A stretch of 64,000 bases of DNA from Amycolatopsis sp. NBC_00345 (GTDB lineage Bacteria; Actinomycetota; Actinomycetes; Mycobacteriales; Pseudonocardiaceae). Every line of letters begins with the position of its first letter. The stretch's first letter is position 1. Of the stretch, positions 24,699 to 32,591 are shown one piece after another. The stretch lies in assembly GCF_036116635.1 (NCBI RefSeq), contig NZ_CP107995.1, forward strand, positions 2,480,001-2,544,000, given 5' to 3'. Both the position numbers and the translations under genes were made by a program. Below the pieces are notes generated by a model. The model did no database searches. It was not told where the DNA came from and was given only the letters and a program-made list of their open reading frames with translations.

Positions 24699-25481
24699 AT
24701 GGATCTCGCCGTGCGCTACGGACCGGAGCCCGACCAGGTCGCCGACGTGTTCTTCCCGCCCGACGCCGCGCCCGCAGCGCTGGTTCTGGTGCTGCACGGC
24801 GGATCCTGGCGGGTCGAGAACGACCGGGGCTACCTCGAGCCGGAGGCACGGGCGCTGGCCGCGAACGGTTACGCGGTGGCGAATGTGGAGTACCGGCGCG
24901 TCGGCGCGGGTGGCGGCTGGCCCACGACGTTCACCGACGTCGCGCTCGCGGTCGACACCCTCCCGGCGCTCGTCGCGCGGCAGTGGCCCGGGCGCGTCGA
25001 CACCGAGCGAGTGGTGCTTCTCGGTCACTCCGCGGGCGGGCAGCTCGCGCTCTGGGCGGCGGCGCGCGACCGGCTGCCCGAAGGCGCGCCGGGACGGCGG
25101 CCCGGACCGGTGCCGCTCGCCGGAGTCGTCGCCGTGGCACCGGTCTCCGCACTGACCGAAGCCTTGCGCTACGCGGGTGGGCTCGGCGCCGTCACCGGCC
25201 TGCTCGGTGGTGGCCCCGAGGACGTGCCCGGCCGGTACGCCGCGGCGGATCCCCTGACGCTCGGCCCGATCGGGGTGCCGGTGGTGGTGATCCACGGCGA
25301 CCGGGACACGGCCGTGCCGCCCGTCATGTCGCGTCTGTATACCGAGGCGACCGGCGCCGAGCTGGTGACCGTGCCGGGCGCCGGGCACTTCGACATCACC
25401 GTGCCCGGCGGTCTCGCGTGGACGTCCATTGTGGACTCCGTGGGACGGCTGGCGGAGGAGCGGTGTGTCCGGCTCCCGTGA
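24699..25481 (+). CDS. Alpha/beta hydrolase (acetyl esterase/BD-FAE-like)
   Basis: A 260-residue serine hydrolase. The oxyanion motif LHGGSW is near residue 31, the nucleophile elbow GHSAGGQLA near 110, the acid in HGDRDTAVPP and the His in GAGHFDI. The HGG oxyanion motif places it with carboxylesterases and formamidase-like enzymes. It overlaps trmO by 17 bases, so the two are probably cotranscribed. Confidence 0.88.
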   Translation: MDLAVRYGPEPDQVADVFFPPDAAPAALVLVLHGGSWRVENDRGYLEPEARALAANGYAVANVEYRRVGAGGGWPTTFTDVALAVDTLPALVARQWPGRVDTERVVLLGHSAGGQLALWAAARDRLPEGAPGRRPGPVPLAGVVAVAPVSALTEALRYAGGLGAVTGLLGGGPEDVPGRYAAADPLTLGPIGVPVVVIHGDRDTAVPPVMSRLYTEATGAELVTVPGAGHFDITVPGGLAWTSIVDSVGRLAEERCVRLP

Positions 25482-25968
25482 CGGGCGGCTGCCCGCGATC
25501 GGTTTCGTCCGCACCGCCCGGACGGAGCTGGAGCGCACGCCCGTCCAGGCGGCCGCCAACCGCGGCGAGGAGGGCGTGCTGGAGATCGAGGAGGAGTACG
25601 CCGAGGGCCTGGCCGGGCTGGCCGGGTTCGACTACGCGTGGCTGCTCAGCTGGCTCGACCGCCCGGACCGGCCGTCGGCCGAGCTGACGCAGGTGCCGTA
25701 CTTGCTGCGCCGCGAGCGGCGCCGGATGGGCATCTTCGCCACGCGCGGGCCGCGGCGGGTGAACCCGATCGGGCTGAGCCTGGTGCGGCTGCTGGAGGTC
25801 TCGGGCCGCACGGTGCGCTTCGCCGGCGTCGACCTGCTCGACGGCACGCCGATACTGGACCTCAAGCCGTACGTGACGAAGTTCGACCGGCCGCCGGGGG
25901 AGCCGCGGTGCGGCTGGTTCGACGGTGTCGCGGTGCCCGAGGGCGTCACTCCGGAGGACCTGGCCTGA
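25465..25968 (+). CDS. trmO: TrmO/TsaA-family tRNA methyltransferase
   Basis: The family (YaeB/TrmO) uses S-adenosylmethionine to N6-methylate threonylcarbamoyl-adenosine in tRNA(Thr). The diagnostic core GIFATRGPRRVNPIGLS is near residue 92. The single-domain length (167 residues) is typical of actinobacterial members, lacking the C-terminal extension of E. coli TrmO. GTG 25465 follows GGAGGAG. Confidence 0.85.
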   Translation: MSGSRDGRLPAIGFVRTARTELERTPVQAAANRGEEGVLEIEEEYAEGLAGLAGFDYAWLLSWLDRPDRPSAELTQVPYLLRRERRRMGIFATRGPRRVNPIGLSLVRLLEVSGRTVRFAGVDLLDGTPILDLKPYVTKFDRPPGEPRCGWFDGVAVPEGVTPEDLA

Positions 25969-26074
25969 GTAAAACGGGCGTTACCTGGCGCCATGGGGAA
26001 CCCCGATTTCCCCTTGTGGTGCAACGGATCAGCGAGTAAAGGAACCATTACCTTCGGCGGTTCGTTGACGCCCC

Positions 26075-26674
26075 ATGGAGCCCACTGTGATCGAGCTGGG
26101 CCGCCGCGACCTGCTCGTGGTGGCCGGGATGCCCGGGGCGGGCAAGACGACCATGCTCCGCCGGGCCGCCGGCGCGCTGCCGGTCCTCGACTCCGACCAG
26201 GTCCGCGTGCGGCTGGCGGACCTGCTGCCCGACGCCGTGCCCTACCGCTGGTACCGGCCGCTGGTGCACCTGTGCCACCGCACCCGGATCGTCGCGCGGG
26301 CGGCAGGCACCCGCGGGCCGCTGGTGGTGCACGAGCCGGCCACGCGCGCGTCGACCCGCCGCTGGCTCGCGGCCGTCGCCGCGGTCACCGGGCGCCCGGC
26401 GCGGCTGCTGTGGCTGGACGTCACGGCCGAAGAGGCGCTGGCCGGCCAGCACAGCCGGGGCCGGCTGGTACGCGCCCGGTCGTTCGCCCGGCACGCGGCG
26501 CGCGCGGCGCGGATGCGTGAGGCGCTGGCCGACGGCTCCCGGCCGCCCGGCTGGCACAGCGTCCACGTCCTCGGCCGCCCGGCCGCCCGCCGCGCCGTGC
26601 TCGTGTTCACTCCGGCCGGAACGGTCAGAACACCCGTACCCTCAACGGTTTCCGGGTCCAGGAGCGCCGGATGA
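26075..26674 (+). CDS. P-loop nucleotide kinase-like ATPase
   Basis: A 199-residue protein with an N-terminal Walker A (GMPGAGKTTM, residues about 18-27), an LDSDQVR motif, and a lid-like Arg-rich region (SRGRLVRARSFARHAARAARM). This is the layout of small AAA_33/zeta-toxin-like or gluconate-kinase-like enzymes. No substrate is assigned. It is preceded by 106 bases with no recognised signal. Confidence 0.75.
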   Translation: MEPTVIELGRRDLLVVAGMPGAGKTTMLRRAAGALPVLDSDQVRVRLADLLPDAVPYRWYRPLVHLCHRTRIVARAAGTRGPLVVHEPATRASTRRWLAAVAAVTGRPARLLWLDVTAEEALAGQHSRGRLVRARSFARHAARAARMREALADGSRPPGWHSVHVLGRPAARRAVLVFTPAGTVRTPVPSTVSGSRSAG

Positions 26675-26683
26675 GCCCGGCGG

Positions 26684-29032
26684 TCATTGCGCGCGCAGCA
26701 CCCGCCGGTGCAGCCCGCCGTCCAGTTCGGCGGCCGCGGCCAGGTCGACGCGGACGGTGTGGATCAGGCCGGTGAAGGTGTTGTCCAGCGCCGGGTAGTC
26801 GTCGGTCACCGGGGTGCCGAGGTCGACGCCGACGTCCAGGGTCTCGTCGAAGGAGAAGTAGTACGGGATGGTCCGCTCGACCCGGCCGGTCGCCTGTTTC
26901 TCGCCGTCGACGGTGAGCACGGCGGTGCCGCCGCGGCCGAGCCCGCCGCCGTCGTAGTCGAAGTCCAGCCGCACCTCGTGCCGTCCCGGCGGGAGCACCG
27001 CGGTGGCGGCGACGGTGAACAGCTCGAGCCCGAAGTAGTTGTAGACGTACGCCGGGCGCCCGGCCGTGAAGTAGAGCGCCCAGCCGCCGAACCGTCCGCC
27101 CTGGGCTATCACGACGCCGGTCACGGGCTCGGCGGGCACTTCGAGATCGGCGGTGACGGCGTGCGAACGGTTCTTGACGTTCGGCGTCGTCTCCTCGGTG
27201 AAGCGGCGCATCCCGCCGCGGTAGGTCACCGAGGTGCGGTCGCCGAGCAGGTCGATCCGGCCGGCCAGCCGGGGGTTTTCCCGCTCGGTCACCCGGTCGT
27301 CGAGCGGGAACACCTGGTGTTTCGCGGCCTCGACGAGGAACAGGTCCTGCAGCGCCCGCAGCCGCTCCGGGTGCGCCGCGGCGAGGTCGTGCGCCTGGCT
27401 CCAGTCGGTGGTCAGGTCGTACAGCTCCCAGACGTCGGCGGTGAACGGCCGCCGCCCGGTGGGCACCATCTCCCACGGGACGCCGTGGCGGGTCACCGCC
27501 ATCCAGCCCTCGTGGTAGATGCCGCGGTTGCCGCACATCTCGAAGTACTGCGTGTGGTGGCACTCGGGCGCGGCGGCGTCGGCCAGCGTCGCGCGCAGGC
27601 TCGTGCCCTCGATCGGCTGCTGTGTGACGCCGTCGACGCTGAACGGCGCGGGGATGCCGGCGCAGTCGAGCACGGTCGGCAGCACGTCGATCACGTGCCC
27701 GAACTGGTGGCGCAGCCCGCCGCCGGACGCGCCGCCGGCCGGCCAGCGCACGATCAGCCCGTCGCGGGTGCCGCCGAGGTGTGAGGCGACCTGTTTCGTC
27801 CACTGGTACGGGGTGTTGAGCGCCAGCGCCCAGCCGGCGGGCGCGATCGGGTAGGTCGACGGGCCGCCGATCTCGTCGAGGTGGCGGATCATCTCCTCGG
27901 GGTCGTCGACGATGCCGTGGCCCAGCCGGTGTTCGACGGTGCTGCCCTCGATGCCGCCCTCGCCGGACGCGCCGTTGTCGCCCAGCACGTACAGGAACAG
28001 CGTGTCGTCCAGGACGCCCAGCTCGTCGAGCGCGTCGACGAACCGGCCGACCTGGGTGTCGGCGTGCTCGGTGAAGCCGGCGAAGGTCTCCATGAAGCGG
28101 GCGCCGAGGGTGCGCTGGGTGTCGGTCAGCTCGTCCCAGTGCGGCACGCCTTCGGCCCACGGGGCCAGCTCGGTGTCCGCCGGGACGACGCCGAGTTCCT
28201 TCTGCCGCGCCAAAGTCCGCTCCCGCTGATGGTCCCAGCCGTGGTCGAAGCGGCCGCGGTAACGGTCGCGCCACTCCGGTCCGACGTGCAGCGGCGCGTG
28301 CGCGGCCCCGAGCGCGAGGTAGGTGAAGAACGGGCGGTCCGGGGTCAGCGTGTGCTGCGTGCGCACCCAGTCGACGGCGTGGTCCACCAGGTCCTCGGTG
28401 AGGTGGTAGCCCTCCTCCGGGCGGCGGGTGGGCTCGACCGGCGTGGTGCCCTGGTACAGCAGCGGGTACCAGTGGTTCATCTCGGCGCCCATGAAGCCGT
28501 AGAAGGTGTCGAAGCCCTCGCCGGTGGGCCAGCGGTCGAACGGGCCGACGGCGCTGATCTCGCGTGGCGGCGTCTGGTGCCACTTGCCGAACGCGGCGGT
28601 GCTGTAGCCGTTGCGTGTGAGGATCTGGGCGAGCGTGGCCGCGCTGCGCGGCCGGAACCCGTTGTATCCGGGCGCGGCGGTGGCCATCTCGGTGGTGCCG
28701 CCCATGCCGACGGAGTGGTGGTTGCGCCCGGTCATCAGCGCCTGCCGGGTCGGCGAGCAGAGCGCGGTGACGTGGAAGCGCGTGTAGCGCAGGCCGTCGG
28801 CGGCGAGCCGGTCGGCCGCGGGCATGGCGCACGGGCCGCCGAACGCGCTGGACGTGCCGAACCCGAGGTCGTCCACCAGCACGATCACCACGTTCGGCGC
28901 ACCCCGCGGCGGCGGCACCGGGCCGATCGGGGTGAACGCCTCCCGCTGCTCGCGCGCGTCGAGCGCGGCCGCCACGGGGTCGGCGGCGTCCGGGCGGGGC
29001 AGCACGTGCCGGCCGGCGGGGAAGGCGGGCAT
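26684..29032 (-). CDS. Arylsulfatase (type I sulfatase)
   Basis: A 782-residue sulfatase. The formylglycine motif CSPTRQALMTGR has its Cys at residue 92; metal-binding Asp-Asp are near residues 54-55 (VLVDDLGFG); FGKWH and LYVLGDNGASG supply further active-site residues. It releases sulfate from sulfate esters after maturation by a formylglycine-generating enzyme. No signal peptide is visible. About 200 C-terminal residues form a beta-rich domain typical of the large mycobacterial-type arylsulfatases. Start ATG 29032 is judged by homologous N-termini; the frame is open to 29182. It is divergent from the ArsR-AHSA1 gene. Confidence 0.9.
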   Translation of the reverse strand: MPAFPAGRHVLPRPDAADPVAAALDAREQREAFTPIGPVPPPRGAPNVVIVLVDDLGFGTSSAFGGPCAMPAADRLAADGLRYTRFHVTALCSPTRQALMTGRNHHSVGMGGTTEMATAAPGYNGFRPRSAATLAQILTRNGYSTAAFGKWHQTPPREISAVGPFDRWPTGEGFDTFYGFMGAEMNHWYPLLYQGTTPVEPTRRPEEGYHLTEDLVDHAVDWVRTQHTLTPDRPFFTYLALGAAHAPLHVGPEWRDRYRGRFDHGWDHQRERTLARQKELGVVPADTELAPWAEGVPHWDELTDTQRTLGARFMETFAGFTEHADTQVGRFVDALDELGVLDDTLFLYVLGDNGASGEGGIEGSTVEHRLGHGIVDDPEEMIRHLDEIGGPSTYPIAPAGWALALNTPYQWTKQVASHLGGTRDGLIVRWPAGGASGGGLRHQFGHVIDVLPTVLDCAGIPAPFSVDGVTQQPIEGTSLRATLADAAAPECHHTQYFEMCGNRGIYHEGWMAVTRHGVPWEMVPTGRRPFTADVWELYDLTTDWSQAHDLAAAHPERLRALQDLFLVEAAKHQVFPLDDRVTERENPRLAGRIDLLGDRTSVTYRGGMRRFTEETTPNVKNRSHAVTADLEVPAEPVTGVVIAQGGRFGGWALYFTAGRPAYVYNYFGLELFTVAATAVLPPGRHEVRLDFDYDGGGLGRGGTAVLTVDGEKQATGRVERTIPYYFSFDETLDVGVDLGTPVTDDYPALDNTFTGLIHTVRVDLAAAAELDGGLHRRVLRAQ

Positions 29033-29207
29033 GGTGGTGGATCCTTCCGAAGTGGACGGACGGAACCCTTTGACGGGCAGGGAATTCCGCGATCCCAGCA
29101 GCTTCACACGGGTCGGCCCCGCGTGGCGGCGCACGGGTGGGTGGACCGAGACCGGAAGTGGATCCGGCCGGTAGACGATCACTATCGGGCCTGGTCGATA
29201 CCTCGCC

Positions 29208-29250
29208 GAAGATATTCCTTGACACGACTATTCGACGTGGAGAATACTTC
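29208..29250. promoter_or_regulatory. Promoter with inverted repeat, ArsR-AHSA1 gene
   Basis: GAAGATATTCC (29208-29218) and GGAGAATACTTC (29239-29250) form an imperfect inverted repeat around TTGACA (29219-29224) and a candidate -10 AATACT (29243-29248). A repressor bound here would cover the whole promoter, just before ATG 29256. Confidence 0.55.
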
Positions 29251-29255
29251 AGGTC

Positions 29256-30083
29256 ATGGACGCGATCGTTTCAGCACTGGGGGACGCCACGAGGTGGCGC
29301 ATCGTGGAGCTGCTCGCGCAGTGGCCGCGCTCGGTCGGGGAGCTGGCCGAGCTGACCGGCTCGCGTCAGCCGCAGACGACGAAGCACTTGCAGACCCTGG
29401 CCCGCGCCGGCCTCGTCACCGTCTACCCGCTGGGGCAGCGCCGCGTCTACGCGGTCGAAACCGGTCCGCTGACGGCGCTCGGAGACCGGCTGCGGGAGCT
29501 GGTCGAGGCCGCCGAGGCACACGGGGGCGAGCGGGACGTCATCGCGCGCTACCGCGCCGCCATCGAGGCGGACGCCGCGGTCGCGGACCGGGACCAGTGG
29601 GCGGACGGGCGGACCTTCTCGTTCGACCGCGAGCTGGCCGCGTCGCCGGAGGTCGTCTGGCGGCACTGGACCGACCCGGAGCTGCTGGCTTCCTGGTGGG
29701 CTCCGGCGCCGATGGTCGCGACCGACTGCGCTCTCGAGCCGAAGCCCGGGGGCCGCGTCGTCCTCGAATACCGCGACGCGGAAGGAAATCAGTACCGCTC
29801 CGAAGGGCGGGTCCACACCGCGAAGCGACCGCAGCACCTCGTGTTCGACCTGTCGGTGCTGGACGCGGCGGGCGCCGTCTCGTTCACCGGGCACTACGAC
29901 CTGGCGCTCACCCCGGCGCCGGGCGGTACCCGGCTCCGGCTCGACCTGGGCATCACCAAGACGACCGTCGAGGCCGTCCCGTTCATCGCCGGCATCGAAA
30001 CCGGCTGGGGCCAGGTGCTCGGCAACCTCGCCGAAACCCTCGGCAAAGCCAAGCGTGTCAAGCGAAAGGACCCCCAGTCATGA
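29256..30083 (+). CDS. ArsR-type HTH fused to AHSA1/SRPBCC domain
   Basis: A 275-residue fusion: residues 1-85 are an ArsR winged helix (ALGDATRWRIVELLAQWPRSVGELAEL then QPQTTKHLQTLARAGLV) and residues 120-275 an AHSA1/START-like ligand-binding domain (ASPEVVWRHWTDPELLASWWAP). The hybrid suggests a regulator that senses a hydrophobic ligand. It overlaps the next gene by four bases. It probably autoregulates from the inverted repeat upstream, and the divergent sulfatase gene may be a further target. Confidence 0.85.
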   Translation: MDAIVSALGDATRWRIVELLAQWPRSVGELAELTGSRQPQTTKHLQTLARAGLVTVYPLGQRRVYAVETGPLTALGDRLRELVEAAEAHGGERDVIARYRAAIEADAAVADRDQWADGRTFSFDRELAASPEVVWRHWTDPELLASWWAPAPMVATDCALEPKPGGRVVLEYRDAEGNQYRSEGRVHTAKRPQHLVFDLSVLDAAGAVSFTGHYDLALTPAPGGTRLRLDLGITKTTVEAVPFIAGIETGWGQVLGNLAETLGKAKRVKRKDPQS

Positions 30084-30679
30084 CCAGCAGCACCGGACGC
30101 AGAGTCACCGCCAACCTGAACCTCACCCTCGACGGGCGCTACCACGGCCCGGGCGGGCCCGGCGACATGGGCGCGATCGTCTCGTACGCGGCCACCGAGG
30201 TCGCGCGCAACCACCTCGACCGCATCCACGAGTCCGCGACGACGGCCGTGCTCGGCCGCTTCAACGCCGAGGGCTTCCTGGGCTTCTGGCCGACGATCCT
30301 GGACAACGAGAGTGCCGACCCGCGCGACCGCGGTTACGCGAAGTGGCTCGTGGACGCCGAAAAGGTGGTCCTCTCCAGCACTTTGACCACAGCGCCGTGG
30401 GAGCGTACCCGCGTGGTGAACGCCCCGGCCGTGGACGTCGTCACCGGGCTCAAGGCCACCGGCGAGGGCGACATCCTGGTCAACAGCAGCGCGAGCGTGA
30501 TCAAGCCGCTGCTCGCGGCGGACCTGGTCGACCGGCTGTACCTGATGATCTGCCCCGAGATCGCCGGCGGCGGCCCGCGGCTGTTCGACGACGGCCTTCC
30601 GGCGTCGAAGTGGAAGCTCGCCCACCACGAGGCCGGCGAGCTGGGCGAGCTGGCGCTGGTCTACGACCGCGTCCGCTGA
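30080..30679 (+). CDS. Dihydrofolate reductase-family (RibD C-terminal-like) protein
   Basis: A 199-residue reductase-fold protein. It begins with the strand VTANLNLTLDGRY, has the substrate loop DKVVLS-like EKVVLSSTL, and ends with the cofactor region GDILVNSSASVIKPLLAADLVDRLYLMICPEIAGGG. The family includes flavin-pathway reductases and many NADPH-dependent proteins of unknown substrate. ATG 30080 overlaps the ArsR-AHSA1 stop (ATGA), so the two genes are coupled. Palindrome A3 follows four bases after its stop. Confidence 0.8.
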   Translation: MTSSTGRRVTANLNLTLDGRYHGPGGPGDMGAIVSYAATEVARNHLDRIHESATTAVLGRFNAEGFLGFWPTILDNESADPRDRGYAKWLVDAEKVVLSSTLTTAPWERTRVVNAPAVDVVTGLKATGEGDILVNSSASVIKPLLAADLVDRLYLMICPEIAGGGPRLFDDGLPASKWKLAHHEAGELGELALVYDRVR

Positions 30680-30682
30680 TCA

Positions 30683-30711
30683 GGACTCGTGAGTGTTGAT
30701 GACGGTTCTAA
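30683..30711. repeat. Palindrome family A, copy 3, left half (interrupted by IS)
   Basis: The left arm reads GACTCGTGAGTGTTGATGAC then GGTTCTAA; the matching right arm is at 31691-31715. Compared with the other copies, the left arm has G for T and the right arm C for A, a paired change. TAA at 30709-30711 is duplicated at 31691-31693. Confidence 0.9.
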
Positions 30712-30745
30712 GTGCCTGTTTGTGATCCCGGTTTCGGGTATGGGT

Positions 30746-30798
30746 CGGGCCTCTGCTAGTGATCTTGACACCACATCTCGATCTCTAGCAGAGGCCCG
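30746..30798. repeat. Internal inverted repeat of the IS (14-base perfect arms)
   Basis: CGGGCCTCTGCTAG (30746-30759) pairs with CTAGCAGAGGCCCG (30785-30798). It lies between the left IS end and the transposase start, where a hairpin could block read-through transcription or sequester the start region. Confidence 0.75.
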
Positions 30799-30818
30799 GT
30801 TTCCCTTTGTACCTTGCC

Positions 30819-31670
30819 GTGGATCGGCCCACGTCAGTGGGCTGTCGTTCCCGTCGCTACCCGTCGGACACCACCGATGCCGAGTGGGCGTTGCTGGAGC
30901 CGTTGCTGCCCAGGCCTGCATGTGCGACCGAGCTGGGTGGCCGGCCGGAGAAACATCACCGGCGCGCGGTCGTGGACGCGCTGCGCTACGTGACCGACAA
31001 CGGCATCAAATGGCGGGCGTTACCAGCGGACTTCCCGCCATGGCAGACGGTGCACGGATTCTTCACCCGCTGGAGCAAAGCCGGGGTGTTCGACAAGATC
31101 CGCGACCAGTTGCGCGAGAAGATCCGGTCGCGAGCGGGGCGGAATCCGGCGCCGTCCGCAGCGGTGATCGACTCCCAGTCGGTCAAGGCCGCCGAGACCG
31201 TCGGCCGCCCGTCGCGCGGCTATGACGGCGGGAAGAAGATCGACGGCCGCAAACGCCACATCGCCACCGACACCCAAGGACTGCTGCTGGTGGTCCTGAT
31301 CACCGCAGCCAGCGTGCAGGACCGCGCCGCAGCCCGCGACCTGCTCTCGGCGCTGCACACCGCCTACCGCGGCATCACCTGGGTCTGGGCCGACGGCGGC
31401 TACACCAGCAAAGCACTGGTCGACTGGGCACAAGACACACTGCATCTCACCTTCGACATCGTGAAGAAAATCGTCGGCCAGACCACCTTCATCATCCTGC
31501 CCCGGCGCTGGGTCGTCGAACGCACCTTCTCCTGGATCACCCAAGCACGCCGCAACGCCCGCGACTACGAACGACTACCCGACCACTCCGCCGCATTCGT
31601 CAACAACGCCATGATCACTATGATGACCAGACGCCTCACCCGCCCAACAAAGCGGGCCAGAACCACCTAA
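30819..31670 (+). CDS. IS5-family DDE transposase
   Basis: About 283 residues in a single uninterrupted frame. The N-terminal DUF4096-like domain (RRYPSDTTDAEWALLEPLLP) is followed by the DDE catalytic domain: first Asp in AVIDSQSVKAAETVG, second Asp in WADGGYTSKALVDWA, and Glu in RRWVVERTFSWITQARRNARDYERLP (the YREK-type signature). All three catalytic residues are present. The start is uncertain: GTG 30819 is used, while TTG 30807 is in frame and also lacks a ribosome binding site. Confidence 0.92.
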   Translation: MDRPTSVGCRSRRYPSDTTDAEWALLEPLLPRPACATELGGRPEKHHRRAVVDALRYVTDNGIKWRALPADFPPWQTVHGFFTRWSKAGVFDKIRDQLREKIRSRAGRNPAPSAAVIDSQSVKAAETVGRPSRGYDGGKKIDGRKRHIATDTQGLLLVVLITAASVQDRAAARDLLSALHTAYRGITWVWADGGYTSKALVDWAQDTLHLTFDIVKKIVGQTTFIILPRRWVVERTFSWITQARRNARDYERLPDHSAAFVNNAMITMMTRRLTRPTKRARTT

Positions 31671-31690
31671 CCAAGTTCCAAGACAGGCAC

Positions 31691-31715
31691 TAACCGTCAT
31701 CAACACTCACGAGTC
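31691..31715. repeat. Palindrome family A, copy 3, right half
   Basis: Begins with the duplicated TAA and continues as the complement of the left half at 30683. It contains the TGA stop and final Asp-Ser codons of the LysR gene ending at 31707. Confidence 0.9.
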
Positions 31716-32576
31716 TTTCGGGACCAGGGCGACGAACTCCGCGGCCGCCGGGGAAAGCGGGCCGGCGCGCCAGACCAGCCGGCCGCGCCGGACCAGGCGC
31801 GGGAGCAGCGGCACGATCACCGCACCCTGGCGGCGGGCGTCCTCGGCCATGGCGCGGGGGAGCAGCGCCGCCCCGGCGCCCGCGAGGACCAGCGGGACCA
31901 TCATCGCCCGGTGCTCGGTCTCGACGACGATCCGCGGCTCGCTGCCGGAGCCGCGCAGGGCGTCGTCGACGAGCCAGCGCGTGGCGGTGCCGCGCGGCGT
32001 CGTGACCAGGTCCAGTTCGGCCAGCTCGGACTGGGGCAGGGCTTCGGTGCGCGGGGAGTCCGCGGGCAGCACCGCGAACACCTCCTGCTCGGCCAGGTCC
32101 ACCCCGGTCAGCCCGGGGGTGTCCGAACCGGACTCGACGAGCCCGACCTCGCTCTGCCCGTCGCGGACGCGGTTGAGCACGTCGGACCCGGTCTCCGGCG
32201 CGCGGACGCGCACTCGCACCTTCGGGTGCCGCGTGCGGAACCGGCCCAGCATCGCGGCCAGCGGGTCGACGGCCAGCGTGGTCTGCGACGCGATGTCCAG
32301 CGTCCCGCCGCCGAGCCCGAGCACCTCGCGCACCGCCGCGTCCGCGGTCCGCAGGTCACGCAGGATCTGGCGGGCCGGGGCGACCAGCGCGGTGCCCGCG
32401 GCGGTCAGCTCGGCGCCGTGCGGGAGCCGGTGGAACAGCAGGCCGCCGAGCTGTTTCTCCAGCGCGCGCACTGCGTGGGACAACGAGGGCTGGGCGACGT
32501 GCAGCCGTCGCGCGGCGTTGGTGAACCCGCCGTGATCGACCACGGCGAGGAAGTACTCCAGCTGGCGGCGCTCCAT
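31707..32576 (-). CDS. LysR-family transcriptional regulator
   Basis: A 289-residue regulator with HTH MERRQLEYFLAVVDHGGFTN... (residues 1-60, including VAQPSLSHAVRALE) and a substrate-binding effector domain from about residue 90. It lies 15 bases after the ferredoxin reductase gene on the same strand, so it may be the third gene of that operon rather than a divergent regulator. Its stop codon is within palindrome A3, now separated from its left half by the IS. Target genes unknown. Confidence 0.85.
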   Translation of the reverse strand: MERRQLEYFLAVVDHGGFTNAARRLHVAQPSLSHAVRALEKQLGGLLFHRLPHGAELTAAGTALVAPARQILRDLRTADAAVREVLGLGGGTLDIASQTTLAVDPLAAMLGRFRTRHPKVRVRVRAPETGSDVLNRVRDGQSEVGLVESGSDTPGLTGVDLAEQEVFAVLPADSPRTEALPQSELAELDLVTTPRGTATRWLVDDALRGSGSEPRIVVETEHRAMMVPLVLAGAGAALLPRAMAEDARRQGAVIVPLLPRLVRRGRLVWRAGPLSPAAAEFVALVPKDS

Positions 32577-32591
32577 CCCCGGCGGCCGGGG

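Larger units (their letters stand above)
30712..31690 (+). mobile_element. IS5-family insertion sequence, complete (979 bp)
   Basis: The ends GTGCCTGT are perfect inverted repeats for 8 bases and match at 16 of 22 positions overall. The flanks carry a 3-base duplication TAA, consistent with the TNA target of the ISL2/IS1031-like groups. One intact transposase gene is inside, so the element may be active. Removing the IS and one TAA restores palindrome A exactly. Confidence 0.92.

Noticed and set aside
26625..29225. Long open frame (866 codons) on the same strand as the sulfatase, plus other very long frames opposite or alongside real genes
   Set aside because: Arg/Pro/Gly-rich translations without domains; shadows of high-GC coding sequences in another phase.
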